Assembly: GCA_004431415.1 (NCBI GenBank)
Contig: QPMI01000227.1
Location: 1 to 64,000, forward strand
DNA length: 64,000 nt
Reading direction: 5' to 3'
DNA from: Cyanophora paradoxa
Lineage: Eukaryota; Glaucocystophyceae; Cyanophorales; Cyanophoraceae
Shown here: piece after piece, positions 10,330 through 21,349 of the stretch
How the letters are laid out: each line of letters starts with the position of its first letter
Position numbering within the stretch: position 1 is the stretch's first letter
Position numbers and translations under genes: made by a program
Notes under the pieces: model-generated
Seen by the model: only the letters and a program-made list of their open reading frames with translations
What the model was told of the DNA's origin: nothing
Database searches by the model: none

Positions 10330-11258
10330 CTTGCACGGGTGAGCACCGTGAGCTATAATCCGGAGTGCGTTGGATGACGTTCTTTGAGATCTACCCCTCC
10401 CCAGATTGCTCCCCCCCTCCCCCTCTCCGCCGCGTACGCGTGATCATGCATATGATCATGAGCTCGAGCGCATGTCAGCCGCATGCACGTGAGCACCGCG
10501 GCCGCTCGCACCGTGCGCATGCTGGCGCTAGCCGCTGAGCCTCATACTCACGCGTACGTGCCACAGTGATCCTGCGCATGCAGCGCCGGCGCGGGTCCTG
10601 CACGCTTGCCGCAGCCTGGCAGTGCGCCACGTGCACAGCACTGCGCATGCAGCTAGCAATATAGCTAGCGCTCGACTGATCGACGCGTACTTCCTGCTGG
10701 CGCGCTGCGTCAAGCTTAGAGCGTATACGTAATGCCGCAGTGCGCATGCATATATATGCTTGCCAAGTTGCTGATGCCGCCCCCACTGGGCCACTCGGAG
10801 ATTGTACATCTTCGCGCTCGAGCCCCTGTGCCCCTGCTTTTGAGCTATGCCCCTTAAACCTAGTGGCGGGGCGAGGCGGCGTCGCAGCAGCTGCAGGGTC
10901 CAGGCCGTGACTAATACTTCTGCTAGGCGTGAAAAACTAGCTGCGGCGTCGCTAGCTGCGGCGTGCGCGGCACCATACGGAGCTACTGCGTGGCCCCGGC
11001 TGCTATAGCCGCAGAGCGTCAACTGCGCTTAGAGCGTCAACTGCAAATGTGTTATCAATGCGCTTAGAGCGTCAACTGCAAATTCCATAATGTATGCAGA
11101 AATAGTACTCTGAAATATGCGGGGGGGGGGGGGGAATGTTAGGGAGGGAAGTTGATGTAGCAGGTGCGGCAATGTCCCGCGACGGCGTGGAAGCGCCCCC
11201 GAAAGGAGGGGGCGGGGCTGGGGAGAGGGGCCGGGCAAGGGGAGGGCGGAGGCTGTCG
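10330..11258. other. long intergenic region, palindrome-rich
   Basis: No gene seen. It has dense GCTAGC, GCATGC, ATATAT and CATATG words around 10430-10750, one TGCCGCAGTGC copy at 10733-10743, and a run of G near 11121-11134. Part of it repeats a stretch at 2464-2504. Confidence 0.5.
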
Positions 11259-12903
11259 CTAAGCGGAGAGGACGCCGGCCTCGCGGATGGCGGGGCCGCC
11301 GACGCGCTGGCTCAGGTTGGGCGTGGCCCGTCCCACGCCGGCCCCCGCCCCCGCGATCTCCCCGATGGAGGCGGGCGCCCCGCCGGCGAAGGGCGGCGAG
11401 GCCGGGGCGGGGGCCCCTTGGCGGGCCGAGGGCCCCGCCGGCTCGGGCCTGCTCATCAGGCTCCGCTTCTCCTTGCTGGGGGCCTCCTCGTCGCTGCGCG
11501 GCGGCGGCGGGTGAGGGGCGGGCGGTGCGGGGCGGGGGCCGCGCGGGGCGCACTCGTCCTCGTCGGAGGAGTCGTCGTACTGGGCCGGGGGCCGGCGGCG
11601 GCGGGCGATGATGGGCCGCACGAAGATCATGTAGAGGAAGACGACGGCCATGAAGCCGGCCACCGAGGCGACCGCGATGATCAGGTTGTAGTTCGGCTTC
11701 CCCTCCGTGTCCTGCTGGAAGCTCAGGTCCAGCTGGATCCCGGGGTACGCCGCCTCGTAGCCCGCCGAGTTGTTCACGACCACGTTGAAGAAGACGCGCT
11801 GCGTCCCGCGGAAGGGCGGCGACTGGAACTGCAGCGTGTACGGCGGCTCCTTCTGCCGCCCCGTCCTGGGGTCGAGCGGGGGGATGAACTTCTGCGGCGG
11901 GTTGGAGACCTGCGGGGCCGGTGAGGGGTCGCGGGAGGAGTCGGGCGGGGCGGGGGGCGGGCCTGGGCGAGGCCGAGGGCGACGAGGCGCTTGATGCCGC
12001 AGGCGGTGGTCATGTAGCCGATGTCCGTGTCGAGCGTCCCGCTGGGCAGCACGATCCAGTAGGCGCTGTACACGAGGTCCCGCACGGCGTCCCCCGTGCT
12101 CCCGTCCGCCCGCACCGCCGGGTCGTCCGCCGACACGAACTGGACGGTCACGGAGCCGTCGATCGAGCTCTGCTGCGCCGCGATCGTCCCGTTCGACATG
12201 ACCGACCCGTTGTTGACCTGCAGCAGGTTCCGCGTCGGCATCTGCGGGAACGACGGCCGCGGCTCCAGCGCCGTCCCTGCAAACCGAAGAAAGGAAGATA
12301 AGCAGGCGGATGAGGGGCGGGGGCGGGTCGATGCGCGCTGGCCGCCGCGCACCATCGACGAGCTTGGGGCGGACGATCATAGATACGCGGAAGAAGGGCT
12401 GCTTGTTGATTCCGTTGAACGTTGGGCTGCCCGGGTTCTTGAGCTTGCCCCCGATGCCCACGTACGTGATCCGCGAGGTCAGCCCGTTCGCGTCTGTCAT
12501 GGACACCTCCTTCACGTCCACGTTGTCGGTCGGGTTCCTGATCCCCCCGCTCTGTATCCTCGACCGCGTCGGGTCCCTCGACACAAACACGTCCACATAG
12601 CCCGCGCACATCTCCACCCTGACCTTCGCCTGCGCGTCGGGGGATTCAGCGCTCAGCGGCATGCGGTCGGGCGGCTCCACGCGTGCGATAGCGGACCTTT
12701 GCGTTGAACAGATCGGTCCTGGTCGGATCGAAAGAGTACGAATACACGGCTAAATTGGTCGGGGCGACCGAGCCGTCGACCGGTAGGGTATTGTCCTCCA
12801 GCGCTATGGCTGGCGCCAGGCTGTCGGTGTACGTCTGCCCGTAGCCGCCCCCAGCTATTCCGAGGGTCAGGATCAGCACGGCGAGCAGGCCCCGCCTATC
12901 CAT
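11259..12903 (-). CDS. type I single-pass membrane protein of unknown function
   Basis: I do not recognise the family. The start at 12903 gives a clean signal peptide (MDRRGLLAVLILTLGIAGGG, cut probably after YGQ). About 400 luminal or extracellular residues follow, with several Asn-X-Ser/Thr sites and few Cys. One membrane helix (YNLIIAVASVAGFMAVVFLY) is followed by RPIIARRRR, a stop-transfer signal that puts the tail in the cytosol. The tail starts with an acidic Asp/Ser/Glu patch and goes on Pro/Ala/Gly-rich to the end, REAGVLSA. Introns visible: one with donor GTCCGC near 12700, one after MIVRPKLVDG near 12350 (GTGCGC...GTTTGCAG) and a GC-AG intron near 11920-11965. It is divergent from the carboxypeptidase gene. 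The architecture resembles a surface receptor or secretory-path protein; no ligand-binding motif is evident. Confidence 0.6.
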
Positions 12904-13146
12904 GATGGGTTCAAGCTCCGCGATCGAGATCCCTGCTGCTGGATGCTGTGTGCTGTTAGCTCAGGACGGCTGCTGCCCGCTCTCAGCTGCCCGCACTTGC
13001 AAGTGAAGCTAGGGCGCCATGCAGGGGCGCGAGCTAAGATGCAAGATACGATGGTGCTGCTCGATCCCCGGGCCTCAATTCGTCTAGTTGAGCCGGCCGA
13101 GCAAAAGTTGCTGGGGAGGGGTAGAGGATCTGGAGGCGCATGCACC
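12904..13146. promoter_or_regulatory. putative bidirectional promoter
   Basis: Start codons of the membrane-protein gene (-) and the carboxypeptidase gene (+) are 243 bp apart and face away from each other, so both promoters must overlap here. No TATA box is obvious. Inferred from gene layout only. Confidence 0.35.
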
Positions 13147-16100
13147 ATGCGGAGTGAAGCGCCGCTGCTGGGTCCGTTCAGCTGTGGATGCGCACAGGAG
13201 GGCGAATGATTAGCTGACAGCTGATTGCGCGCAGCCGCGCTCTTTTTCGCCGTCCTCGCCGCCTCGTCAGCCCAGACGCTAAGCGTTGCGAGCTACCCCG
13301 CAAACGGCACATCTCCTCTGTGCGCTCCGCACCCCGCGCGACTCGCAGCCGCAATCTCATCGTACGCGCAGGCTCGTCTTCTTCGTGGACAGCACAGGCC
13401 CGGCGGACGCGCCGCTCCTGATGCACGCTTTCTTCTCCTCGCAGTGTTCGCCGCTGAGGCGCGCACACGCAGATCGCTGCCGAGCCAAGATCGCGGCTGC
13501 AGCTCGCTCAGACATGCACTGCACGAGAGCGGCCCGTTCGTCTTTGATGGCGGGGGCGCGCTCGTCGAGAATGGAAGCCCCTGGAGCTCGCTCTTCGCGC
13601 TTGCCTACGTCGAGCGGCCGGCCGGCGATGCGGCGCCGGTTGACGCAGCGCGCGTGACGCTGGTCGCTCGAGCGATCGCGTCGGAGCAGCGGCATTCCGG
13701 CCGCGATGTGTATCTTCTTGGTCACCACGGCGCCGGTCCGCCGTGCCCCTCGCTGCGCCCGGCCGCGCGGGGCCGTGCCCGTCCGGCCGGCGCCGGCGGG
13801 GCACTCCTGAGTCGCACGGCCAGCGCGGCTGCTGGTGGGCGTTGCGAGTGGGCTGCAGGGGGCGCTGGGGCGGCGTGTGCGGGGGGCGGTGGCGGCGCGG
13901 GGGCAGCTGGACGTTCTGCGGGAGGCGAACGCGACGCTGGGCTTCCTCAACGCGAACGGCGTCCTCGACCGCTGGGTCGACGAGCCCCCGCGCTAGAGCA
14001 CGCGAGTCGTTCTGACGTTGGCGCAGGACCTCGCCGAGCTCCGCGCCGACCTCGCGTTAGCATCCGCCGCCCGCCTCGTCCGCCCCCGCCCCGCCCCGCA
14101 CTGCGCCCCGCCCCGAGCCGCCCCGCAGAAGGGCGACCTCGCGGCGGCGCGGGAGGGGCACGCGGCGCTGCGGCGGCGCATCGCGGCCAAGCATGGCGGC
14201 CTCGCCCTCGGCGGTGCCGGCCGCCCAGCCCCCGCCACGCGCCCGCGCCGACGCGCCGGCAGACGCACGCGCGATGGGCCAAACCAGCCTCGCGGCGGGC
14301 CTGGCGCGCCTCTACGGAGCCGCGGGGCAGCGAACGCGGGCGCGCTGGCCGTGCAGGTGCGGGGCGGGGTGCGGGCGGGGCCGGGGGCCGCGGCGACGGG
14401 GCCGGCGCAGTGCGCGGAGGGGGCGGACGGGGACGTCCAGTGGGACGCCGAGGCGCTCGGGGAGCCGCAGGGCGGGGCCTCCCTCCAGCCCCTCGCCGCC
14501 GCCGGCCTCCTCGTCTACGCCTACGGTCCGCCCCGCTCCGCCCCGCCCGCCCCGCCCGCGGGGGCGACGGGGCGCAGGGGGCAGTGGGACTGGGGCGCGC
14601 CGCCGGCGACGCTCGAGGCGCTCCTCGACCTCCGCGCGTGCGCCGGCCGGCCCTCGCGCGGGGCGGGCTCAGGGGCGGGGCAGGGTGCGGAAGGCGGGGC
14701 TGGTGGCGGGGGCCGCCGCGTGGGCTCCCTCAAGGAGGCCGGGCCCGCGCGCGCCGCCCTCTTCATGGAGGCCTCCGGCTTCCCCTCCCGCGAGCGCGCC
14801 GCCCCGCCCGCCCCGCCCGCCCCGCCCGCCCCGTCCGCCCGCACTCAGCGAGACGCGCGCAGCTACCCGCAGGCCGCCCTCGACCTCCTCCGCCGCCTCG
14901 TGCAGGCCCCGCGCGCCCCCGCCGCCCTCCACACCCGCTCCCGCCCCTCTTCCCACCAGCCCCCCGCACCCAGCCCCGCCGGCAGCGCGGATTCCTCCCC
15001 CTCCCTACGGGGCCCCCTCCGCCCCTCCTTCTTGCTCCCTCATCGCCGCCTCGCGCGCCCGGCGCGGCCCGAGCCGCCTCGAGGGCGCTTCGCGGGGGCG
15101 GGGAGGGGGCGAGGGCAGCCGCGGCGGGCGCTGGCGCAGGCGGCGACGTGCGTGAACAACCTACCGGGGCTCCCCCCTGAGCTGTGCGCCCCCCAGGCGG
15201 GCCGCGGGGGCGGTGTGCGCTGAGGGCGGGGCAGGGCGGGGGTGTACGGGGCGGGGTGCCGGATGCGGACGGGGTACCTGACGGCGAGCATCGCCTCCCG
15301 CCCCGACCTCCTCTCCTCCCTCTTCTACTGGTTCATCGAGAGCCGCCACCCCGACCCCTCCTCCCCGCTCCTCATCTGGCTCAACGTCCGCCCCGCCCCG
15401 CCCCGCCTGCCCCGCGCGGCGGCCTCCGAGGGGCGCGCAGGGCGGCCCCGGCTGCTCCTCCCTCTTCGGGCTCCTCCACGAGAACGGCCCCTTCCAGGTG
15501 CGCCGCGCCGCCTCCGCTGCGCGTTCCGCGCCAATGCTTCGCAGGTCGCCAGCGACGGCTCCCTGCGCGCGAGCGCCACCGGCTGGTTCGGCGCCCCGCC
15601 CTCCTGCGCGGCCCGCGTCGGAGGGGCGGGGGCGCAGGAACCAGCACAACGGGGTGGTGTACATCGACCAGCCGGTGCACACGGGCTTCTCGCAGGCGGC
15701 GGGGAACAGCTTCGTGCGCACCAGCGAGGAGGCCGGCGAGCTCCTCTACGAGAGGCACGCACGCCCGCCACCGCGCCCCCCGTGGGCATTGCCGCCTGAG
15801 CGCGAGGCGGCGCAGCCTGCAGCAGCTCTACGACGGGAGTCCCGAGCTGCGTGACCGGCCCCTCTTCATCGCCGGCGAGAGCTACGCCGGCCACTGTGCC
15901 CCGCCCCGCCCCGCCCGCCCCCCCGCCTCCGGGCGACCGGGTCGGCGCAGACATCCCCGCCTTCGCCGCCTACATCATCGCCGTGAGCGCCCGCCCCGTC
16001 CCCGCCCTCCCCCGCCGCGCGAGCCGCGAGGCAGGGGAACGCGGCGGGGCGGCGGCGTGTGCCCCTCGAAGGCATCGCCATCGGCAACGCTTGGATCGAC

Positions 16101-17804
16101 GCCGGGCCCCAGGTGCCGTGCCGCCCCCGCCCCTTCTCGGGCCCGCGGCCGGCCCCCGACGGCGGGGCGGGGCACAGATGGAGGGGTACGTGAACATGTA
16201 CTACTCGGTGCGGGCCCCGCCGGGCGACCTCGCGCCCCTCACGGGGCCCCTGCAGCTGGGGTTTCTGGACGGGCGGGAGCGGGACGAGCTGCTGGAGCGC
16301 GAGCGCCGCGTCGTGCAGCTCTGCGCCCGCGGCGACGCGCACGGGTGCAGCCAGGTCGGCCCCCCCCCCCCCCCCCCCCCCCCCCTTTCTGCATCTCCCG
16401 TGCCGACAAACCCCCTAAGGCCACCGACTCCCTCATGGCGGGTGAGTGACGAACCAGGGCACCCAGACGATGCCTCCAGAGCGGGGCCGTTCCAGCCTCG
16501 CCGTCGCTCAGTTGGGCTCGCTCTGGGCGACGGGACGCTGAGCAAGTGCGGCAGGGATCAGCGGGGCGGCCGCGCAGAGCTACGACATCGACGACCTGCG
16601 CAATGTGCGGCCCGGGCGGGGGACGCCGCGGGGAGCGCTGCGGGGGGCCTCTGAGGGGTCGGGGGGCAGGAGCGGGAGCCGCGGGACGCGCTGGCGGGCT
16701 ACCTGAACCGCCCCGACGTCCTGCGCGCCCTCCAGGCCCCCGCCGCCCGCCCCTGGGCCGAGTGCGACGACCCCGTGCGCCCGCCCCGCACCCCCCGCGC
16801 CCCGCCCCCCGACCCCGCTGCCCCCGCCCTCAGCCCTTCTACCCCCTCTACGACGACCAGTCGCGCCCCCTCTCCCCGCTCCTCGACCGCGTCCTCCGCG
16901 CGGGGTCAGCCCCGGCGCCTCTCTTGCGCGCCGCCCGCAGCGAGCGCCGCGCGCAGCGTGCGGACGCTGCTCTACAGCGGCAACTTCGACGGGAACGTGC
17001 CGGCCGCCACCGAGGAGGCCCGCCCCGCCCCGCCCCGCCCCGCCCCGCCCCCCTTGACGCCCCGCAGAACGTCCTCCATGCTCTCACCGCCCCCGCCGCC
17101 GCCGCCCTGCGCGCCGCCCCCGGCGGCTCCCGCCCCTGGCGCCTCGACGGCCGCACGGTCGGGTGCACTGAGCGAGGGGCGGGTGCTGGGACGGGGGTGA
17201 CGGGGCGGGGGCGGGGACAGGTGGGTGCGGGGCGGGTCGGGCCTGGACTGGGTGCGGGTGTTCGGGGCGGGCCACATGGTGCCCACCGACGAGCCGGCCG
17301 TCGCCCTCGAGCTCATCGAGCGCTTCCTCTGGTGCCCCCGCCCCCCAGGCCTCTCCCCGCGACCCGCCCCTCACCCGCCCCCGCCAGGCGCGCCGACTAC
17401 ACCGACGGGCCCAGCGGCCGCGCCTACGACGCCGCCGCGAGGGCCAAGGGGCCCGTCGTCGCCGCCCCCGCCGGCGGCTTTCCGGTGCCGCAGCCGCCCC
17501 GCGCCGGGGCGGGGCGGCGGGCTCAGAGGCTGCGCAGCGCTGGGCGGCGGCGCTGGTCGGCGTGGTGGCGGGCCTCGCGGCCCTCGCGGTGGCCGTCGCC
17601 GTCGCGCTCATCGTGCGGCGGCGGCGCGTGGCGGCGGCCGCGCGCGCTGCGGGGGCCTTCACGTTCAGCGTGTTCGGGGAGGAGGGGGAGGCGCTGCGGG
17701 GCCGCGAGCTGGGCGAGCTCCCCACGGCGGGCGCCTTCGACGCGAGCAAGCTCGAGTACGCCCTCGATGACGACGACGAGGAGGCCGCCCTCACCCGCCT
17801 CTAG
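13147..17804 (+). CDS. membrane-anchored serine carboxypeptidase with two S10 domains, the first degenerate
   Basis: Peptidase family S10, removing C-terminal residues in the secretory path. Exon 1 (13147-13171) splices across 13172-13234 to give a signal peptide MRSEAPLLAALFFAVLAASS. A first S10-like unit (about 13240-14900) is spread over many exons: PLLVFFVDSTGPADAPLLMH, ESGPFVFDGGGALVENGSPW, AYVERPAGD and YLLGHHGAA. The catalytic motif GESYAG is replaced by GHHGAA and GGPGCSS by SSQCSPL, so it is predicted inactive. A second unit starts near 15140 and is complete: FYWFIESRHPDPSSPLLIWL, GGPGCSS, VVYIDQPVHTGFS, the nucleophile Ser in GESYAG (near 15876), the Asp in YSGNFDGNV and the His in GAGHMVPTDEP. 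A C-terminal helix (about 17550-17620, GVVAGLAALAVAVAVALIV) then RRRR and an acidic tail recall yeast Kex1. An intron near 16355 holds 26 C. Reading both units as one gene is my inference; a missed stop or start between 14900 and 15140 would make it two genes. Confidence 0.78.
16360..16385 (+). repeat. 26-base poly-C tract inside an intron
   Basis: A homopolymer of C lies in an intron of the carboxypeptidase gene, after the exon ending GDAHGCSQ. Confidence 0.9.
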
Positions 17805-17961
17805 CGCCCCGCCCCGCCCCCGCCCCGCCCCCCCGCCACCGCACCGACTGCACCCCCATGCACCTCTCGTCCCGGGGCTCGCTCATTTGCATGATGCGGG
17901 GGAGGCGGCTGCGGGGAGCAGGGGCGAGGGGGGCGGCCGGGGCGGGGCGGGCGGGCGGGGG

Positions 17962-20900
17962 TCAGAGGCCCTCGGTGTCCTCCTCGTCGGGCCCCTCGTC
18001 CACGATCGCCAGCGACTCCTCCCCCGGCCCCGCTCCCCCGCCGCTCGCCCCCAGCTTCGCGAACGAGAACGGGCTCCCCGTCGCTTCCGCGCCCCCTGCC
18101 GCCGCCGCCGCCGCCGGCGGCGCTACGGCCGCAGGAGTTGTGGGCGCGGCTGCGGCGGCCTTGACGGAGGTCGAGGCTGCTGCCGCCACGGCAGGGGCGG
18201 CAGGCGCCACCGCCGTGGGCGAGGCTGCTGCCGCCACGGTTGGGGCGGCTGCTGTTGAGGCGAGGCTGCGCTGTTCGCTAGGCTTCGCGACCGCCGCCGA
18301 CGTCGCAGCCGAAGGGGCCTGCGGCGCCGGGGCCGGCGCCGGCCCGGGCTCCGGCGGCGGGGGTCGCGCCTCGGGCAGGCTGCCGCTGTCAGGGGCCCAC
18401 GCTGCGCGGTGCTTCTCGGAAAAGGCGGCCGGAGGGTGAGGGGCCGCCGGAGAGGCGACCGGAAGGGGAGCAGAGGCGGGGTTGTGGGCGGGGACGGTGG
18501 TGGGGGCGGCGGGGGGCCGTCTAGGAGGGCGTCGGGGGCGGGGCGGGCGGCGGCGCGGCGGTGCGCTTCGCGCTCGGCGGCGTACACGGCGAGGGCCGGC
18601 GCGTAGAGCGGCGCCGCCCGCGCGTGCAGCAACCCCTCCAGCGCCGCCACGCCGGCGGCGGCCGCCGCCCGCGCCTCCCCGTCCGCGTCGCCGGCGGCGG
18701 CGGCCGCAGGGCGCGCAGCAGCGGGCCCAGCGTCGCCGCCTCGTGCAGCGAGGGGGAGCCCGCCGAGGCGGCCGCCGCGCGCAGCGCCGCGCGCCGCCGC
18801 CGCAGGAGGAGCCCCGGGGCCATGCGAGGACGGGGGCGGCCGGTGCGGCGGCGGCGGCGGGGGCCGGCGGGGGGGCGAGGGCGAGGAGGAGCGCGGCGTC
18901 GATCTGGTGGCGCGCCGCGTCGGAGAGGAGCGGCCCGCACGCCGCGAGCCCCGCCGCGAGCACTGCGCCCCGTCACGCGAGCGCCTTGGAGGCGGCGGGG
19001 GCGGCGCACCGTTGAGGGCAGCCTCGGAGAGGGCCGCCGCCGCCGCGAGGTCCCCGGGGCCGGCCCCCTCGCCCGCTGCCACCGCGGGGCCGGGGGTCGG
19101 ACCCGCCCGCCGCGCGCGCTTCGAGGGCCGTTGCGCGGCGGGGGCAGCGGGGCCGGGCTCCGGGCGGCCTGCGGGGCGCCGTGGGCGGCGGCAAGGAGCG
19201 GGACGAGGTCGACGGGCCCGGCGAGGGCGGCGGCGGCGAGGGGCGGGCGGGTGCCGGGCGCGGTGGGGCCTGGGGGCAGCGAGGGGAGGAGGGCGTCGGC
19301 GAGGAGGTGCGGCAGCGCCGGCTCCACGAGCGGCCCCGCGCACGCCGCCCCGAACGCCTCCACCGCCGCCCCGCCAGCGAGTACGCCCCCGCCGCCGCTC
19401 CCCGCTACCCCGAGTCAGCCGACGGCGCGGTCAAGGGTCGCAGGGCGGCGCGGGGGGCGCGCCTGGTGCCCGGGGTGGTGCGCTGGAGGACGGCGAGGGC
19501 GGCGCGGCACACCTCGCCCCCGAACGGCGCCGCCTGCCGCCCTAGCCTGCGTGCGCGTGAGCGGGGCGGCGGGGCGGGCGGGGCGGTGCGGGCGCGCGTG
19601 GCGAGAGCGGCGGCGAGGGTGGCGGCGGCCTCGGTGTGAATGGCGGGGAGGGCGGCGAGGACGGCGGCGCTCGACGGCGCCTCCTCGCTCGGCATCGCGT
19701 CCTGCCCGCGGGCGGCGGTCGGCGGGCGGCGGGCGGCGGGCGGGGCGGGCGGGGCGGGCGGGCGGGGCGGGGCGGGCGGACGCGGGCGACGGCGTCGACG
19801 GCGAGGAGGCGGCAGCAGAGGGTCACGAGCCGCCGCGTGGGCACCGCCACCGCCCCGCCCCCGGGCGCCTCCCGCAGCAGCGCCCGCGCCGCCCCCGCCG
19901 TGGCCCCGAGGCGGCGGACGAGGATGGGTCCCCGCGCCGCCTCCCGCTCAAGGGCGGCGAGCCGCGGCAGCTCCAGCCGCTGCAGGCACTCCGCCGCCGC
20001 CGCCGCCGCCCCGCCGCCCCCGCCTGGCCCCGCCCCGCCCCGCCCTCCACCGTCGCCGCCGCCGCTTGCGTCGCGAACGCCGCAAAGTCTGCGGCGCCAG
20101 CCCCCCGCGGTCGGTAAGCCGAGACGGGGCGAGGCGGGGCGGGGCAGGGCGGGGTGGACCGTGGTCGGCGGCGCTGAGGATGGCGGCGGCGGTGCGGTGG
20201 GCGGCGTCGAGGAGGGCGCGCATGCAGGCGGCCCAGGCGTCGTGGGCGCCCGCGCAGGCGGGGAGCAGCGCGAGGCAGCGGCCGGCGCGCTCGCGCACGG
20301 CGTCGCCGGGGCTGTCGAGCAGCGCCAGCAGCGCCCCCTGCAGCCGCTCCACGTACGCCCGCAGCGACGTCGTCAGCGCCCGCGCCGTCGCCTCCGCGCA
20401 AGCCAGCGCCGCCTCCTGCCGCCCCCGTCGGCGCCGCACGGCAAGGCGCCAGGCAAGACGGCGAGGCAAGCGCGGCACCTGGCAGCCGTCGGTGCCTAGC
20501 ATCTCGAGGAGGCGCGGCACGTAGCGAGTGACCACGGAGGTCGTAAGCTCGCGCCGCATCTGCGGGTCGCTCCCCGATCGCTGCACAACGTCGGCGAGGG
20601 CCAGCGCCGCCGCCGCTTGGACCAGAGGTGCCTCTGAAGCCTTCCCGCCCCACGCGTGAGCCGCGCTGGATGGGGGGAGTGCTTGCTTAGGTCGGCCCAC
20701 CTTGCTGACAAAGAAGAGCGCCGAGGTCACCTGCTGGAAGCTAGAGCTGAACACGGGCTGATCGCACTGGCGCATCGTCGAGCCGAGCAGCAGGGCGCCG
20801 GCCCGGCGCGCGAGCGGGTTGCTGCTTCGAACGAGGGCCTGAAGCGAATGTGAGCACCGGAAACTCCTCGCGAGGGAAGGGGGAGAACTTCAGTTACCTG

Positions 20901-21196
20901 CAGGCGCGACATCCAGCGCTTGAGCGCCGCTGCGTGAGCCGCATCGCCTTCAACGCCTCGTGCTAGCGAGTGCGCGTGCATGGCCAAAATGACGTCAGCG
21001 CAGGCCAGGCCTGCCGCGTGATCGTCCGCGAGGGGCCCGCCCAGCAGGTGGTCGAGCAGGACGATCTTCGCGATCGGCGCAGCGCATGTAAGCGCAATGC
21101 CCCGCGCATGCTAACGCGCGTGCTCGGAGGGCGCTCCGGCGTACGGACCTTGGCGCCCGCATCACCGAGGTAGAGCGAGGCCCTGTCGAGCGCCAT
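17962..21196 (-). CDS. PELP1/RIX1-like ribosome-biogenesis protein
   Basis: Tentative assignment. The start [16 protein letters not shown] at 21196 splices with donor GTCCGT to [19 protein letters not shown] and onward to RWMSRLQ, then [20 protein letters not shown]. Helical repeats follow ([58 protein letters not shown]). These resemble the N-terminal helical-repeat region of PELP1 and Rix1, which join the Rix1 complex on pre-60S ribosomes in the nucleolus. The C-terminal third is Pro/Ala-rich low complexity and ends in an acidic patch ([13 protein letters not shown]), as in that family. Many introns with C- or G-rich ends break the middle, so exon limits between 18300 and 20100 are unsure. 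A generic HEAT/ARM-repeat protein is the alternative. Confidence 0.5.
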
Positions 21197-21349
21197 GCCT
21201 CCTTTCGGCGAGGGGGCCACTAGAGGAAGAAGAGCTGCGTATTGATAGCACAGACGGACTACACTACAAGCCGAACTGCGCTGTGACTCGGCCTGGTTCT
21301 AGAATTCGCGTACCCTGTGGGTTGCGAGAAGAAGAAAGAAGAACACAGC
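21197..21349. promoter_or_regulatory. putative bidirectional promoter
   Basis: Only 153 bp separate the divergent start codons of the PELP1-like gene (-) and the MADS-box gene (+). Inferred from layout; no recognisable core element. Confidence 0.35.

Noticed and set aside
9602-10336. 244-residue minus-strand frame starting MQDGCQGPKAF as the GST N-terminus.
   Set aside because: It reads through at least four introns. The spliced start MVVKLTYFDAKGRAE matches the GST fold much better.
11136-20499. Many long open frames of 200-700 residues in all six frames (for example 13225-15180 and 18561-20117 on the plus strand).
   Set aside because: At this GC content stop codons are rare, so open frames arise by chance opposite or across real exons. 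Composition is Arg/Ala/Gly/Pro-rich and shows no family signature.
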